Source: Martensiomyces pterosporus
Taxonomy: Eukaryota; Kickxellomycota; Kickxellomycetes; Kickxellales; Kickxellaceae
Length of the DNA stretch: 64,000 nucleotides
Reading direction: 5' to 3'
NCBI GenBank assembly: GCA_025201845.1
Contig: MU604013.1
Coordinates: forward strand, 1 to 64,000
Made by a program: the position numbers and the translations under genes. Of the stretch, positions 20,101 through 31,800 are shown one piece after another. The notes beneath the pieces were generated by a model that worked only from the letters and a program-made list of their open reading frames with translations, was not told the DNA's origin and made no database searches. Numbering within the stretch: the stretch's first letter is position 1; each line of letters begins with the position of its first letter.

Positions 20101-23100
20101 CAATCTGAACTTTTCGCTGCTCAGCAAGACGCCCAACTCGCCATTCCGGGCGATTTCGCGTATTCTCAATACCCCCAGAGCGAGTCCGGGGTCGCCGGTG
20201 CGAGGCAACGCGTGGAACTCCGCCTCGTCCTCGCTGATGGGATCCAATGCCAACTACGTGCCGTTCCAGGAACCCACAGTCGACATTGACTGTCTGCCAA
20301 AGTATCTGCAGGTCGACCTGGAAAGCAAAGATGCCAATGACATGCAAGGCGCGCAAGCTGCTGCCGTGGATCTGCCGGCGAGCCCACGCAGATCGGGAGT
20401 TTCGGCTGACATGAGTCGTCGTGGGTCTAACCAGCAGAGCGTGGCTATTGTTGAGGACCACGAGCTGGATGGCGTGGTTGACTATGGATCAGACGACGTG
20501 GTTGCCACGGTGAAGTACGATTCGTCGATGACGCCTGAATCACCGATCGGTGTCGGTGGGCAGTCTCTGAGCCCTGTTGACACGCGGCGGTACAGTGACT
20601 TTAGCGATAGCCTGGATGACGTGCATTTGCGGGGAGCGCAAGGTCACATCGATGCTGGGTTGCCGAATCTGCAAAGCAGGTCGAGTCCCACGCTCAGGGA
20701 TATTTATGAGCTGCTCAAGAAAACCGTCTCGAGGCTGGATTCCCAGCAGCAGCAAGACAGCAAGTCGCAGGACACCATTTCGCTGCAAGCCATCGAGTCG
20801 CTGATTAGGCAGAACTCGGCACCGGCTAGGGTCAACCACGGAGGCAATCAGCAGCCTTTGCAGCAGAGTCAGGGATATGAAGACGGGCAAGAATCGGTCG
20901 TCGAATATGGCGCCTCGGATAACGAGAATATGGCCAGCCAGTCGTACCCCGATATCCGGCCCACTGCTCCCACGCCTCGGCGCAGTCGCCGTGGCCCCAC
21001 ATTTGACGACGAGCAGCTCTCGGCGCAGGAGTATGATGGCGAGATGAGTGCCCTGCAGCTGAACGTGCCAAATGGTAACAGATCTGCAGGCGGCGCTGCC
21101 GCGCAGCTGGTGAGGTCGGAGACAGCGCCTGGGACATCTGCGGCAGGGCGCGGACGCAGCGATACGGTGCAGTCGCGGGTGCAGGCGTATTTGCAGCGGC
21201 ATATGAGCGAGTCCATGGTTGGCAATTATTCTGGAGCCGACCTTCAGAAGGAGATGGAGCCGAGTGTTGGCGACAATGAGCAAGACGCGGCTCAGCCACC
21301 AGTGCTCGACCTAGCTCCAGCAGCGAATACGGGCGGATCTGATGTGCAGAACGACGCTCTCTTGCTGCTGACAAAGGCACTTGCTGCTGGCGGGGATCTT
21401 GGTGAGGTCGATATCCCTCCCGCACTCTTGGAAAAGGTGCCGGATCTGGTGTCCGCACTGGGCAAAATTTCAGCCAGTGCTAGCAGGAACACCGTCACTG
21501 CGCCTGCCGAAACCGCTGGACCCAGCAAACAGGCTGGCGATGAGCAGAGCGATAGAGATGAGATGATCCGCCTGCAGAAGGAGCTTCTGTCCAAGTTCGA
21601 TGAGTGCCGAACCGAGGTCGATCTGCTGCGCGCCGAAGTACGCCAGGGATCGACCATAGTGTCAACACCTCCCCAGGCCAGCCGCCATCGGGTGGCTAAT
21701 ACATCGACGATTGCGCCGCATGATAGCGTGTCAATGGTGGGTGCACGGAGGTCGACCAATGGTCTAGAGTACGAGGAGGTCGAGAAACCCCCAGAGGAAG
21801 CGGAGGAGAGGCGTGAGGCAGTGGAGGACAATCGGCTGATGACGCCGTCGCCGCGACCCGACTCGGTTGTTAGGCCGATGTATACGGTGCCGACAACGGC
21901 CAAGAACAAGCAAAGGCAGATGGTGCAGTGGCTCAACGAGCAGGGATCGCGCAGAGGCAGTCTTGAGTCGCCTGCGGGCTCGCTGAGGACGCAGGCAGAG
22001 AAGGCCACTCAGGCGCCAGACACCCCTACCAACACCCGCGTGAGAATAAGCAGGGAGAGCGGCGTGGTCGGGTCGCCGCTCAGCGGACGCAGCAGAACAG
22101 AAAGGCCTCTTAGGCATGACATGATGGTGTTTACCACCCCGTCGCTTGACAGAGCCAGGCGTGATGCGCCCGCAAGCAGTCCATCGAAGACCCGCCGTGG
22201 GCACCAGCTGCCAGCTGCCGCCAATTCCAGTCGTATGCACGCTGCCACTGTCGAGGATGTGGGTGAGGAGGACGATGAGGCCGAGAGGTACTACTACCGG
22301 GAAGATGCTGCTGACAGAGATGGCGTGGTGGACGGTCACGAAGAGGAGGACAGGTACTTTGAGGACATGCGAGGCACCTCGTCAATCAGCGCCAAGCGCG
22401 CATCCGCGTTCGCTAACCCCGCTGCTGATGCCCGTGCGGATGCGGCTGAAGAGGACAACTCGGACGCTCTGTCCGACACATCAACTACGGTCCCCGACTA
22501 CCAGCCGGCTATCACTCGCAGCCCAATAGACCCAGCCATGATCAACCCAGCCAACATACCCAGCAGACGCCAACTCGACGCGGACATGCTGCCTCGCGGA
22601 CCCCGGGAATCCAAGCGCTCCGCAACCGGCCGTAGCGGAACTCGCCACCAGCAGCAATTTAACCCGTGGGAAGGCCACGACGACCTATTGGAGCACAGAG
22701 CCACGCTTGACTCGCTCCGCTCCCGCACGAGTAGACGCGGAAACGGCATCAAGGGCGCGGACTATGACAGCGTCGACGAAATGATGTACAGCAAGGAGAT
22801 GGCCAGGCAGCTGGCTGACACCCTGTCAGAGCTGCAGCGTGTGCACGCCAGCCACTTCCACAGGCTGGGAACCAAGGCAGAGGCAGCGGGCTGTCCTGTG
22901 TGCGCGATGCTGAAGGCCCAGGACCAGGACCCCTATCTGTTTGGGCGGAATGCGGTGGCATACAAGTCAATGTCGACCAGACAGCTCCAGGGCCTGCTGA
23001 ACGCGTATGTGGCGGCGATGGAAGACGAGTTTGCTTGGCCGCGGGACAGGGACGGCAGGAGCGGGATGGCGATGGCCGAGTACCAGAGCTACATTGAGGC

Positions 23101-23683
23101 GGCACAGAAGCTGCGCACACCCGCTGCCAGGGGCAAGGGCGCCGTGGGTGTGTACGACGAGGAGACCATGGCTGCTTTGGATGGAATCAGCCAGGGCAAG
23201 GGCCAGCAGGAGGTGTACCACTCGTTTACGCCATCACGCAAGAACAGGACGCTGGCCTTCAGCAAGGATGGCGGCCCTGTTGCGTTCAGCGGAATGGCGG
23301 CGGAGAGCGAGGACGCCAAGGCCACGAGAGTTGTTATTGAGCTGCTGCGCGACGAGCTGGATGCGCTGAGCCGGCGGTACCACAGGATGGTCGAGGAGTT
23401 CCATGCGCTGAACCCGACCAATGTCAGCGACCAGCGGAGACGCAGGCAGATGACCCGCGAGCTGAAGGACCTGGTGGACATGCTGGATGTCAAGGGCGAG
23501 CAGATTGCGGTGCTTGCCAGGCTTCACCCGTCCTCTGCTTCATCTGGGGAAGCAGCCACGGCTGCATTTGCGAAGAGGCGCGGTCAGCAGCACGGCAAGG
23601 GCGGCCGCACAATGATGAGCAGCACCCAGCGTGCATACCAGTCTGCGCGCGCACTGCAGCAGGCGCTGGGCGATCTCTACTAG
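17198..23683 (+). CDS. Giant Cep57-domain spindle-pole/centrosome protein (two exons)
   Basis: Exon 1 is 17198-17659 and exon 2 is 17804-23683, with a phase-0 intron of 144 bp (ATG|GTAAGA ... TTGTAG|GAG, with a CTAAT branch-like site near 17746). Joined, they give 2,113 residues. Without splicing exon 1 stops at 17686 and exon 2 has no ATG at its beginning. Most of the protein is disordered, rich in Ser, Asp, Gln and Arg, with short helices such as LLRAEVRQGS. The C-terminal 120 residues contain ELLRDELDALSRRYHRMVEE, then RRRRQMTRELKDLVDMLDVK and GEQIAVL. This matches the microtubule-binding Cep57 domain found in fungal spindle-pole proteins such as Ppc89. Upstream is a Cys pair in GCPVCAML. 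A role at the spindle pole body or centrosome is inferred from this domain only; the length is well beyond yeast relatives. Confidence 0.8.
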
Positions 23684-24417
23684 CGCACATGAAGCGTTCA
23701 AAGGAACTCGCATGACATTGCCGTTTGCCTCCCATGTTCAAGGTAGAGCCAATACACAATAGCACTATTTTCGGCAGACACCGCCCTGGCCAATGAGACG
23801 GCGCGGATCGATCACATGCCATGCGCGCGCCTCACCAGAGCCAATCACCAGGGCACAGTGCGCATGCAGGCGAGGGGAGGGAAAATTTTGTGTGCTTCCA
23901 GAAGATGCCAACAATAGCGCTCAATCGCCGCAACGCGGCCGAGAAAGGGCGGTGGCGGCGGAGAAGCAGTGTTTATAAAAGCCGGCAGCATCGCCCCGCC
24001 CCAGCGCAACCACGCCTTTTCCTCCCTGAATTCCTGAAACCAATTTTTGGCTCGCCAGTTGAAATCTCGTGCGCCTTTGCAGCAGCCTGCTTGTTTTGCT
24101 TGGTTTTACATTTCTCCCGTCCTCATTTTGACACCTTTTGCACACCTGCAAGCTTCACGGTTATAGCTGGGCAAAACTGCTTTTCTGCCTGCTATAACTA
24201 CACAGCAACTCGAAAAAGAAGTTGGCGAAAGCTCTAGTAATTTTCCTGTACTCCTCCTCCTCCATATTCTCCAGACCCAACAAGTCGCGGAACCGCAGCA
24301 ATTCGATAGAATCTCGCTTCTGCTAGCCGCGAAAAGAAAAACAAGCCATCTCTTATTGTCTCTCTGCCAGCCCCTCCTCCCAAGCGCTCTCGTCATTTTT
24401 TGTTTTCTGGTTTAGTC
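23684..24417. promoter_or_regulatory. Antizyme promoter and long leader
   Basis: TATAAAAG at 23974-23981. Between it and the antizyme ATG at 24418 I find no ATG at all, so the predicted leader of roughly 400 nt is free of upstream start codons and pyrimidine-rich. That favours efficient scanning to ORF1. An intron in the leader is possible but not evident. Confidence 0.6.
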
Positions 24418-25519
24418 ATGCTGTTATTCAACATTGGTAGTGACAGCGGCAGCAGCGCCGCTAACGCGGACAGCTCGGTCGACGATGGTAAGCCGAATAG
24501 TCGCTATGGCGGCAGCGTCCAAGCAAGCAGCGTTATCCCGCTGCAGGACCTGTCGCCCAGAGCAGAAGCGCCTCTCCGCTCCGGCGAGGACTCTTCTTCG
24601 ATCACCAGCCTGTACCTCGATGGTCTTGTCGAGTTCGACGAGGACGAGGATCTCGTCATGGACGATGGCGAGGACATGTACATCCTTGAGGATGCCACGG
24701 CGGCCGCCCACAACCTGTTCCCTGCTGAGTGCTGCGTCGAGCGCTCTTCGAGCAGCAGGCGTGAGAAGTACTACTTCACGATGGGAAAGAAGGTCGGGTG
24801 GTGTTTTTGACGACGCTTCGGCAGCCCATTGCGCGGAGCCCGGCGGCGGTGACAGAGCCGCTGGGTACCACCAGGAGGAGGGACCTGGTGGCGTGGTGGG
24901 GATGAGGAGAGGCAGCAGCGTCAGCAGCGTGTCGAACTCGAGCAGCGTCGAGCAGATGTCCAGGCGCACTGCTGGTCTCCACCGCGCTGCTGCCGGGAGA
25001 AGGAGGACCGTGGATGCTGCTGCTCGTGCGGCCGAGGACAAGCGCAGACACGATCTTGCGCTCAAGTCGGCAAGCGACCTGCAGCGCGAGATATTCCCCC
25101 AGGGCGTGCCGTCGCAGGGCGTTCTCAAGTCGGGGCTGCAGGCGATTGAGGCCGATGTGAGGTTCCGTGCGATTGGATGTGAGCGGCCGTGGCACGGGTT
25201 CATCATCGACGACGTGCTCTACATGTACGCCACGGAGTTCTATGGCAACGAGCACAGCTTCCGGAACGCCGTCATGGCGCTCATGGAGCTGGCAGAAGAT
25301 GTCCTGCAGTGCGAATCGGTCATTGTTGCCCTGCCAAAGGTCCTCAGCCCCCCGCCTATTGTTACCCAGCAGGGCGCGGTCATTCCCCAACAGCACCTGG
25401 ACACGGCAGCTGCAGCTAGCCTTGTCCGTGCGTTCCTCTACTCGGGGTTCGAGATGGTCTCGCCCATGCTGTACCAGCCCAGCCCCGCCTATGTCCTTGT
25501 TGGCTACGACGCCATGTAA
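24418..25519 (+). CDS. Ornithine decarboxylase antizyme, +1 programmed frameshift
   Basis: ORF1 runs 24418-24810 (130 sense codons, then TGA). ORF2 continues in the +1 frame from 24809 to 25519; joined by skipping T24808 they give 366 residues. ORF2 carries the antizyme domain: WHGFIIDDVLYMY, then AVMALMELAEDVL, LVRAFLYSGFEMVSP and a C-terminal VLVGYDAM. This follows the family pattern W-x6-LY, L-E-x-AEE-x-L, LLRTF-x2-GFE. Antizyme binds ODC monomers, delivers them to the proteasome without ubiquitin, and blocks polyamine uptake. In this family polyamines stimulate the frameshift, forming a feedback loop. ORF1 is acidic and Ser-rich. No GT...AG pair is needed to join the frames. The ATG at 24418 is the first in the leader. 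Confidence 0.93.
24799..24811 (+). promoter_or_regulatory. +1 recoding site of antizyme (TGG TGT TTT TGA C)
   Basis: Last sense codons Trp-Cys-Phe, then the TGA of ORF1, then C. After a +1 slip on TTT the next codon is GAC. The order Trp-Cys-X-[TGA]-Asp equals the conserved animal antizyme site (TGG TGY TCC TGA T), with TTT in place of TCC. UUU-UGA is a known variant in other antizymes. Confidence 0.88.
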
Positions 25520-25652
25520 AACAAGCAAACTCCTTGCTTGAGCCTCCTCCCCCTTTCAGTATGCCCTTCCTCTCCTTTCGTTTGCTTCATTTTCTTCTAC
25601 CTTCCGAATAAAGTGGTTCATTTGCAGTATTAGACAAGATGAGAGCCTTGGC

Positions 25653-26234
25653 CTAGCTGTGGTCCCGGTCCCGGTCGCGATCGTGGATCTGTGGCGGCGC
25701 GCTAAGAGCGGGTCCGGGCGGTCCTTGGTGGTGGGATGGGGGAGGCGGCGGGTACCTCATGTGTGGTGGAGGCGGCGGCGGGCCTCCCTGGTGCTGTGCA
25801 AACGGCGGCATTGGCGGCGGCCCTCCGTTCGGCGCAAACTGCCTGTACTGCCGACCCACCGGTGGCGGCGGCGGCGGCGGCATTCTACCGCCGTTTGCTT
25901 GGTACGAACCTCCCTGGCCATAGCCCCTGTTGTATCCGCTGCGTCCGCTTCTGCCACCACGTCGCGACCCGCCATTTGACATGCTGCTGTATCTGCTGTT
26001 CCCGTCGCTGTAGCTTGTGTTTGGTGGGTGGACAGGCGGTGGTGCTGGCGGGAGCTGTCCGTCGTACGCCTTGGTGATGTTGTCGATTACGTCCTGCGTC
26101 TTGTCCTTGTCCAGCTCGCGGTAGTATGCAGCCACCTGGTTGATGTGCTTCCACCCGGTGTTGTGGGCCTTGCGCACGGACACGGAGTCGTGCGTGAGGA
26201 AGATGTCGCAATAGTCGCAATAGTATTTTGGCAT
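25653..26234 (-). CDS. U1 snRNP protein C
   Basis: 193 residues. The N-terminal U1-type C2H2 finger is textbook: [20 protein letters not shown] followed by [10 protein letters not shown], with Cys6, Cys9, His24 and His30 as zinc ligands. A short helix ([14 protein letters not shown]) follows. The C-terminal two thirds are Pro/Gly/Arg-rich with poly-Pro runs, and the last residues are Arg-Asp repeats. U1-C stabilises U1 snRNA pairing with the 5' splice site. It is convergent with the antizyme gene, 133 bp apart. Confidence 0.96.
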   Translation of the reverse strand: MPKYYCDYCDIFLTHDSVSVRKAHNTGWKHINQVAAYYRELDKDKTQDVIDNITKAYDGQLPPAPPPVHPPNTSYSDGNSRYSSMSNGGSRRGGRSGRSGYNRGYGQGGSYQANGGRMPPPPPPPVGRQYRQFAPNGGPPPMPPFAQHQGGPPPPPPHMRYPPPPPSHHQGPPGPALSAPPQIHDRDRDRDHS

Positions 26235-26515
26235 AACGTCGATTGCAGGCAGTGGGAATGAACAAGGTGCGGGCTGCTAGCCTCTCGCGCCCCGCCGGAA
26301 AATGCCGCACAGAGCTAGCAAGCACATCAGCACAAGCCGTTCGGTTGTGGGGGCGTGGTCACGTGGATGCAACCGGCTGTATGGAAAAGTGTAGCGTCCA
26401 GTGCTGTAAAGGTATAGAGGAAGCTAGAAAGAAGGCTAGAAGCAGAGAAAATAATGGAGCTGAGGCGCTGGCAGGCCCCTGACGCCCTAAAAGTCAATTT
26501 GTATTGTTTTTTTGT

Positions 26516-27890
26516 TTAGTCGATGTTGGTGCGGGTGGTGGCTGCCTGTTTGCGCTTCTCAACCAGGTCCTTGGCGGTCTTGTCCTCCATCTGCCTCAGC
26601 TCCTCAATGGTCATTCCATGCCAGGCGTCGGTCTCGCAGAAGAGCTGCCTGTGGAATTGGGCCATCATCGCGCGCATGGTCTTGTGGATAAACGACTCGA
26701 CGGCAGTCTGCAGGCCGAACCATTTGAACTCCGCGGTCACCAGCTTGTAGCATGTCATCACGGGCTCGCAGGTGTCCCGCCAGTCCTGGGAGGTGAGCGG
26801 GCCGCGGCCAGTCTTCTCCGAGCGGAAGAGCTTGGGGTCCTCCTCCTTTTTGTATGCCGAGCTGCTGATCTCGGCGTCGTTGGCAACGTTGATGGGGTCC
26901 ACTTTGCGCTGCACGAGAATCTGCTGGTCAGCGTTGAGCGCGTTTTCGGTGGTGCCGCGGTCAGGGAGGTGCATGGACTCTGTGACCAGCTGGAAGTTCT
27001 TGCCCATCCAAGGCGACTAGCAAAGTTAAAAGAGAGCGAGCCAAAGGTTGCGTGGCTTGTCAGCACATTGAATGGCAAGCGCGATATTTTTCACTTGGCA
27101 GCTGGTTCATTTTAAAAAGGGTACTTACTGTCAGAACTACAGCGTTGAGTATGCGTGGCGGCATGCGGCAGGCGGTAAGCGGTCACCCGAAAAGTGCACA
27201 TACATGTGTGCATGGAACAGCAGCGCGGTTAGTACATCAAGTCACAAACACAAAGAAGCAGAAAAGCAATCCAGCGGCACCTGATGCGATGGAAAAGGGA
27301 GATCGTCGCCCTATTCTTCCGTAGCGATCCACGCAACCGCACGTATAGATCGCGTCTGCCCTTCCTGGGCGCCAAGCGCTGCCTGCTCCGCCGCAATCCC
27401 TAGGCAGGCAAATGGATGTGTACATGCACAGCGTCATGTGCAGGCAGACAATAGAGGGCACGGGTGGCATGGAACTTCTAGGTCATACGGAGGAAAGCGC
27501 TTACCTGTCTTGCAGTGGGGATAGCCGTTCCACGCCTCCTCGTGGAGCTCCAGAGCACCCTTGGGGGCGACCGCACGAATCAGGGCAGGCACACGACTAG
27601 CAGAAAGCAACCACACACAGAGGGCGGGGGGGTTAGCAAGGAGACCAGGAGCACAGCGCTGTCGTCAAGCGGGAGAGGTATGCAGGCACTTACTCGGCGA
27701 GATGATAAATCTTGTATGTGTACTGGCCCTTGCCCATCTCGTTGTCGTAGGGCTCGTTCTTCAAAACCTCGACGCCCTCGCCACCGCCCGTCTCGTTCAT
27801 CGACATTTTGGCGACCGCATACAGCTGGGCAATTTTGTACTCCTCGACGGTGCAGTTGTTAGTCACCCGGTACTCCCTGATTGCGACCAT
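26516..27890 (-). CDS. Class I phosphatidylinositol transfer protein (four exons, one of 8 nt)
   Basis: Exons on the minus strand are 27890-27694, 27596-27505, 27136-27129 and 27016-26516; introns are 97, 368 and 112 bp, all GTAAG...TAG. The joined frame is 265 residues, against about 270 for human PITPs. Family landmarks appear in order: the N-terminal [19 protein letters not shown], then [41 protein letters not shown], the segment TVLTSPWM made by the microexon, KTGRGPL, FKWFGLQ, FIHK and NFHRQLFC-like [12 protein letters not shown]. The protein exchanges PI and PC between membranes. The microexon is required, because exon 2 ends in phase 1 and exon 4 opens in phase 0. Confidence 0.9.
27129..27136 (-). 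other. 8-nt microexon of the PITP gene
   Basis: On the coding strand it reads TGTAG|TTCTGACA|GTAAGTAC. The 8 nt have the length (2 mod 3) needed to connect exon 2 (phase 1) to exon 4 (phase 0). It encodes most of Val-Leu-Thr in a segment where human PITP has Thr-Val-Ile-Thr. Confidence 0.8.
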
Positions 27891-28864
27891 CTTGACCTAA
27901 ATTTCACTTCTTCAGAAGATAAGGGAAAAACCGAATGCGCCGTAAAGCAAGGCGAAAAGTGTATGACAGAGAGAGATGAGAGCGGGAAAGGAGAATTGCG
28001 GCAGCAGCCTGCCCGGTTTTTTGCCTGCTGGTTTTGTGTGCGGAGGTGCACAGCCTTCGGAGACCATCCGTGTTGACTGGCTCTTCCCTTGCTGCCTCGA
28101 GCACCCCCAAAATGGTGCGGCAGGTGCCGCCGCAGACATCATGCAAGCGTCTCGTGGCTGATCGCTAGATCCGGCTTGATCCATCACCAGTCACGTGGCG
28201 CAGTATGCCGATCCAATATGACCATGCTGTGTGAGGGTGCGTCGAGATGCGTGCTGCGTCTGTTGCGCAGCCCCATTGTTCTCGCGTCTCAGTTGCCTGC
28301 CGCGTCGTGCGCAAGCAGGTGCAATCGAGGCTGCGTTTGCATGCCAAGTATAGCGCAGCCAACAAAGCCTGTTTGCCTGCCCTTTGTTCCTGGAGCACTA
28401 CAATCGACCCCTCCTCATCTGTCCTTCGCTGCGCCAGACTTTTCTGCTGTTTGGGGGCGGGCGAGGGCAGCATTCTACACACTTTCCAATGCGAGCTGCG
28501 TGACGAAGTTTCGTTTCTTTCTTTGTGTTTGTGGTGGCACCCAGCACACAATTCCAGCTATCGATGGCTGCTGCCCCTCCAATTATGCTCTCTGCCCCTT
28601 CTGTGTATCACCCACCAGACGAGAGCCGAGCGAGTGCTGATAAAAAGACGCCGTCAATCCCCTGCTGCTGCTGTTGCTGCTGCTGACGCGCTGCCTCCTG
28701 CTTTTTGTCTCCCAGGCGTGACTTTTTTTTTCATACCTGCTCCAAAGCAACTCGCGTTATATACCATATATATACTTGCAATCACATATTTTGACAACCC
28801 TATTGTTTTGCTGCACGTATTGCGCCAACAAACACCACCACTGATATCTTCGCAGTAGCAAACC
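27891..28864. promoter_or_regulatory. Divergent promoter region, PITP / Csc1-like gene
   Basis: 974 bp between divergent starts. TTATATA at 28757-28763 lies about 100 bp before the Csc1 ATG. A GCTGATC element occurs at 28157-28163. Open frames of up to 203 codons overlap in several frames and show no domain, so I regard them as chance. Confidence 0.55.
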
Positions 28865-31800
28865 ATGGCGGATGGCAGCAGCAGCAGCTCAGGCAACAGC
28901 AGCACGAACAACTCGGTGTCGACATTTGTGTCGTCGCTGGTGTTCAACCTCGTTGTTGCCACAGTCATGACTATCGCGTTCTGCGTTCTGCGTCCCCACT
29001 TCAAGCGCGTCTACGCACCCAGGACGTATGCCGTAGAGAAAAGGTAAGCAAATATGGCCCTCGCAAGCCCTTGCTAGAAGAGGGTGCGTAAGAAAAGGCT
29101 GCCGGCGCGCCATCAGCGTTTCCCGGCTCCTTTCTTTTTCTTCATTTGTGTTTGGTTGCACAAGAGTCCAAATGACACAGTTTCGGCAAAGCAGGAAGAT
29201 TTTTGCGCCAACACCACTCGAAGCAGCACTGACAGAGCACCATAGTTTAATTGCAAACGTGTAGCAAGCGCTCCCCAGCCATTGGCGCCAGCCTGCTGGC
29301 ATGGATCCCAGCGGTGCTCAGCGTTCCCGACGACAAGATCATCCAGCGCGTCGGGCTTGACACGTACATGTTTCTCAGGAGCATGCGCTCGATGTTCATC
29401 ATGTTCACCGTCCTCNNNNNNNNNNTTTTGCGCCAACACCACTCGAAGCAGCACTGACAGAGCACCATAGTTTAATTGCAAACGTGTAGCAAGCGCTCCC
29501 CAGCCATTGGCGCCAGCCTGCTGGCATGGATCCCAGCGGTGCTCAGCGTTCCCGACGACAAGATCATCCAGCGCGTCGGGCTTGACACGTACATGTTTCT
29601 CAGGAGCATGCGCTCGATGTTCATCATGTTCACCGTCCTCAGCCTGCTCTCCGTGGTGACTATCCTGCCTGCCAACATCACGGGGGGCAACGATGTACCG
29701 GGCCTCGCTCGCCTGTCGATGGGTAACGTCGAGAAGCAGAGCGGCAAGCTCTGGGTGCACATTGTGTTCTTCATGGTGTTCGTTGCATGGGTGCTGTGGA
29801 ACATCTTTGGCGAGCTCAAAGTGTACACGCGTCTGCGTATGTGGTGGCTGACCAACCCCAAGCACTCTTCGAAGGTCGGCGCATCGACGGTCCTCGTTTC
29901 TTCGCTGCCGGACAACCTGGTGGACCAGGACGCGAAGCTCAGCTCGATGTTCGGCATGTTTCCGGGCGGCGTGCGGCAGATCATTGTCAACCGCAACGTG
30001 TCTGAGCTGGAGAAGCTCGTCGGTGAGAGGGATGCGCGCGCGCTGAAGCTCGAGAAGCTGATGACCAAGTACGCGGTGCAGTGCGAGCAGGCGTACAACA
30101 AGTCGATCAAGAAGGGCACGGCGTACAAGGAGCCCGAGCGCCCCAAGATGCGCGAGAGCATGGTCCCGTTCAAGGGCCCCAAGATCGACGCCATCACGCA
30201 CCACTCAACGGAAATCGCCAAGCTCAACCGCCAGATCGCCGACCTCACCGACGGCGACATCCACCAGTTCAAGCGCCAGTCTTCCGCCTTTGTGCTGTTC
30301 CACAAGCAAATCGCCGCGCACATGTCGGCGCAGACTGTCCTGGACTACAAACCGTTCTCAATGAACAGCGTCTCCCTGGATGTGTACCCCGAGGACATCA
30401 TCTGGAGCAACCTCAACATGAACCCCTACGACCGCCGCATGCGCAGCTACATCTCGTTCGGCATAACCGTCGGGCTGGTCATCGTGTGGACGATCCTCAC
30501 GGCGTTCCTGATGTCGCTGGTTCAGGTCGAGAATCTGAAGAACTTTGGGCCGTTCAAGAACCTCACCGACAGCTATTGGCTGGGTGTGTTCACGGGAATC
30601 GTGCCAACCATCATCATGGCCGTGCTGATGGCCCTCCTGCCGATCTTCCTGCGCCTCCTGCTCAAGCTCGAGGGCACGCCACGGGTCAGTGAGATCAACC
30701 TGCGGCTGCTCGACCGCTACTACTTCTTCCTCGTGTGGAACGTCTACCTCGTCACGATCTTCTCGTCGTCCATTCTCAAGACCGCTGCCGAGTCTGTTGG
30801 CGACCCCGGGCGGATTGTCGATGAGATCCAGAAAAATGTGCCTAGCTCAGCAACCAACATCCTCACATACGTGCTGCTGCTCGCGTTCACTGGTGCGGCA
30901 AAGGAGCTCTTGCAGGGCACGCCGCTGGCTCTGCGCTACATCATGCCGATCCTCTTCGCCAAGACGCCGCGGGCCATCAGCAACGCCGAGGCTCCGTCAG
31001 AGTTTGACTGGGCCACCAGCATCCCCACGCACACGCTCATCTTCCTCATGGGGTTCTCGTACTCGTTCATTGCGCCCATCGTCAACTGCTTCGTTGCCGT
31101 GTACTTTGGGCTCTTCTACCTCGTCTACAGGTACCAGTTCCTCTACGTGTACAACGACGCCAACTGGGTGACGGGCGGGCTGTCGTTCCCGAGGGCCATC
31201 AAGCAGATGCTCGTCGGCGTGTACATCTCCGAGGTGTACATGCTCCTCATGATGGTTGCCAAGCTGGAGAAACCCATCAGCGCCAACGCCATAATCCGCA
31301 TTATCTTTGCGGCGCTCATTCTGGCCGCCACCGTGGTCGCCCACATCTACATCAACGACGCCTACATGCCTGTCATCAACTACCTCCCGGTGCGGAGAGC
31401 CGCCGAGGTGGAGGACGACCCCAAGGTGGCCACGCAGTTCCCCGACGTCACCGGCGACGGAGAGGGCTCTGCGCTGGCAGACGGCAGCTCGGAAAGCAAG
31501 ACGCGCAGGAGGATCTACGCCATGTACGGCTCGCTCGTTCCTATTAAGCTGATCGACTATGTGCTCAGCAAGATCCCCAGCCTGCTTCGTGGCAAGGGCT
31601 CGTCTGCTGAGGGCAGCTCTGCTGAACTGGGGACCGAGGAATTCGCGAACGAGACGCCGCAGCAGCCCGTCGGCAGCGAGAAGCCCAGCGGGTCGGCTGT
31701 GGTGCTGCCCATGCCTGTCCCCCACCACTACGAGTCCCCCGGCCTCGAGATCCCTGCCTACCTCACCCAGCAGAAGGAGCGTGCGAGCAACGACACAAAC

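Noticed and set aside
24400..25519. An intron, rather than frameshifting, joining the antizyme frames
   Set aside because: No good donor/acceptor pair is seen near the junction, and the site matches the known antizyme recoding context. RNA data could still overturn this.
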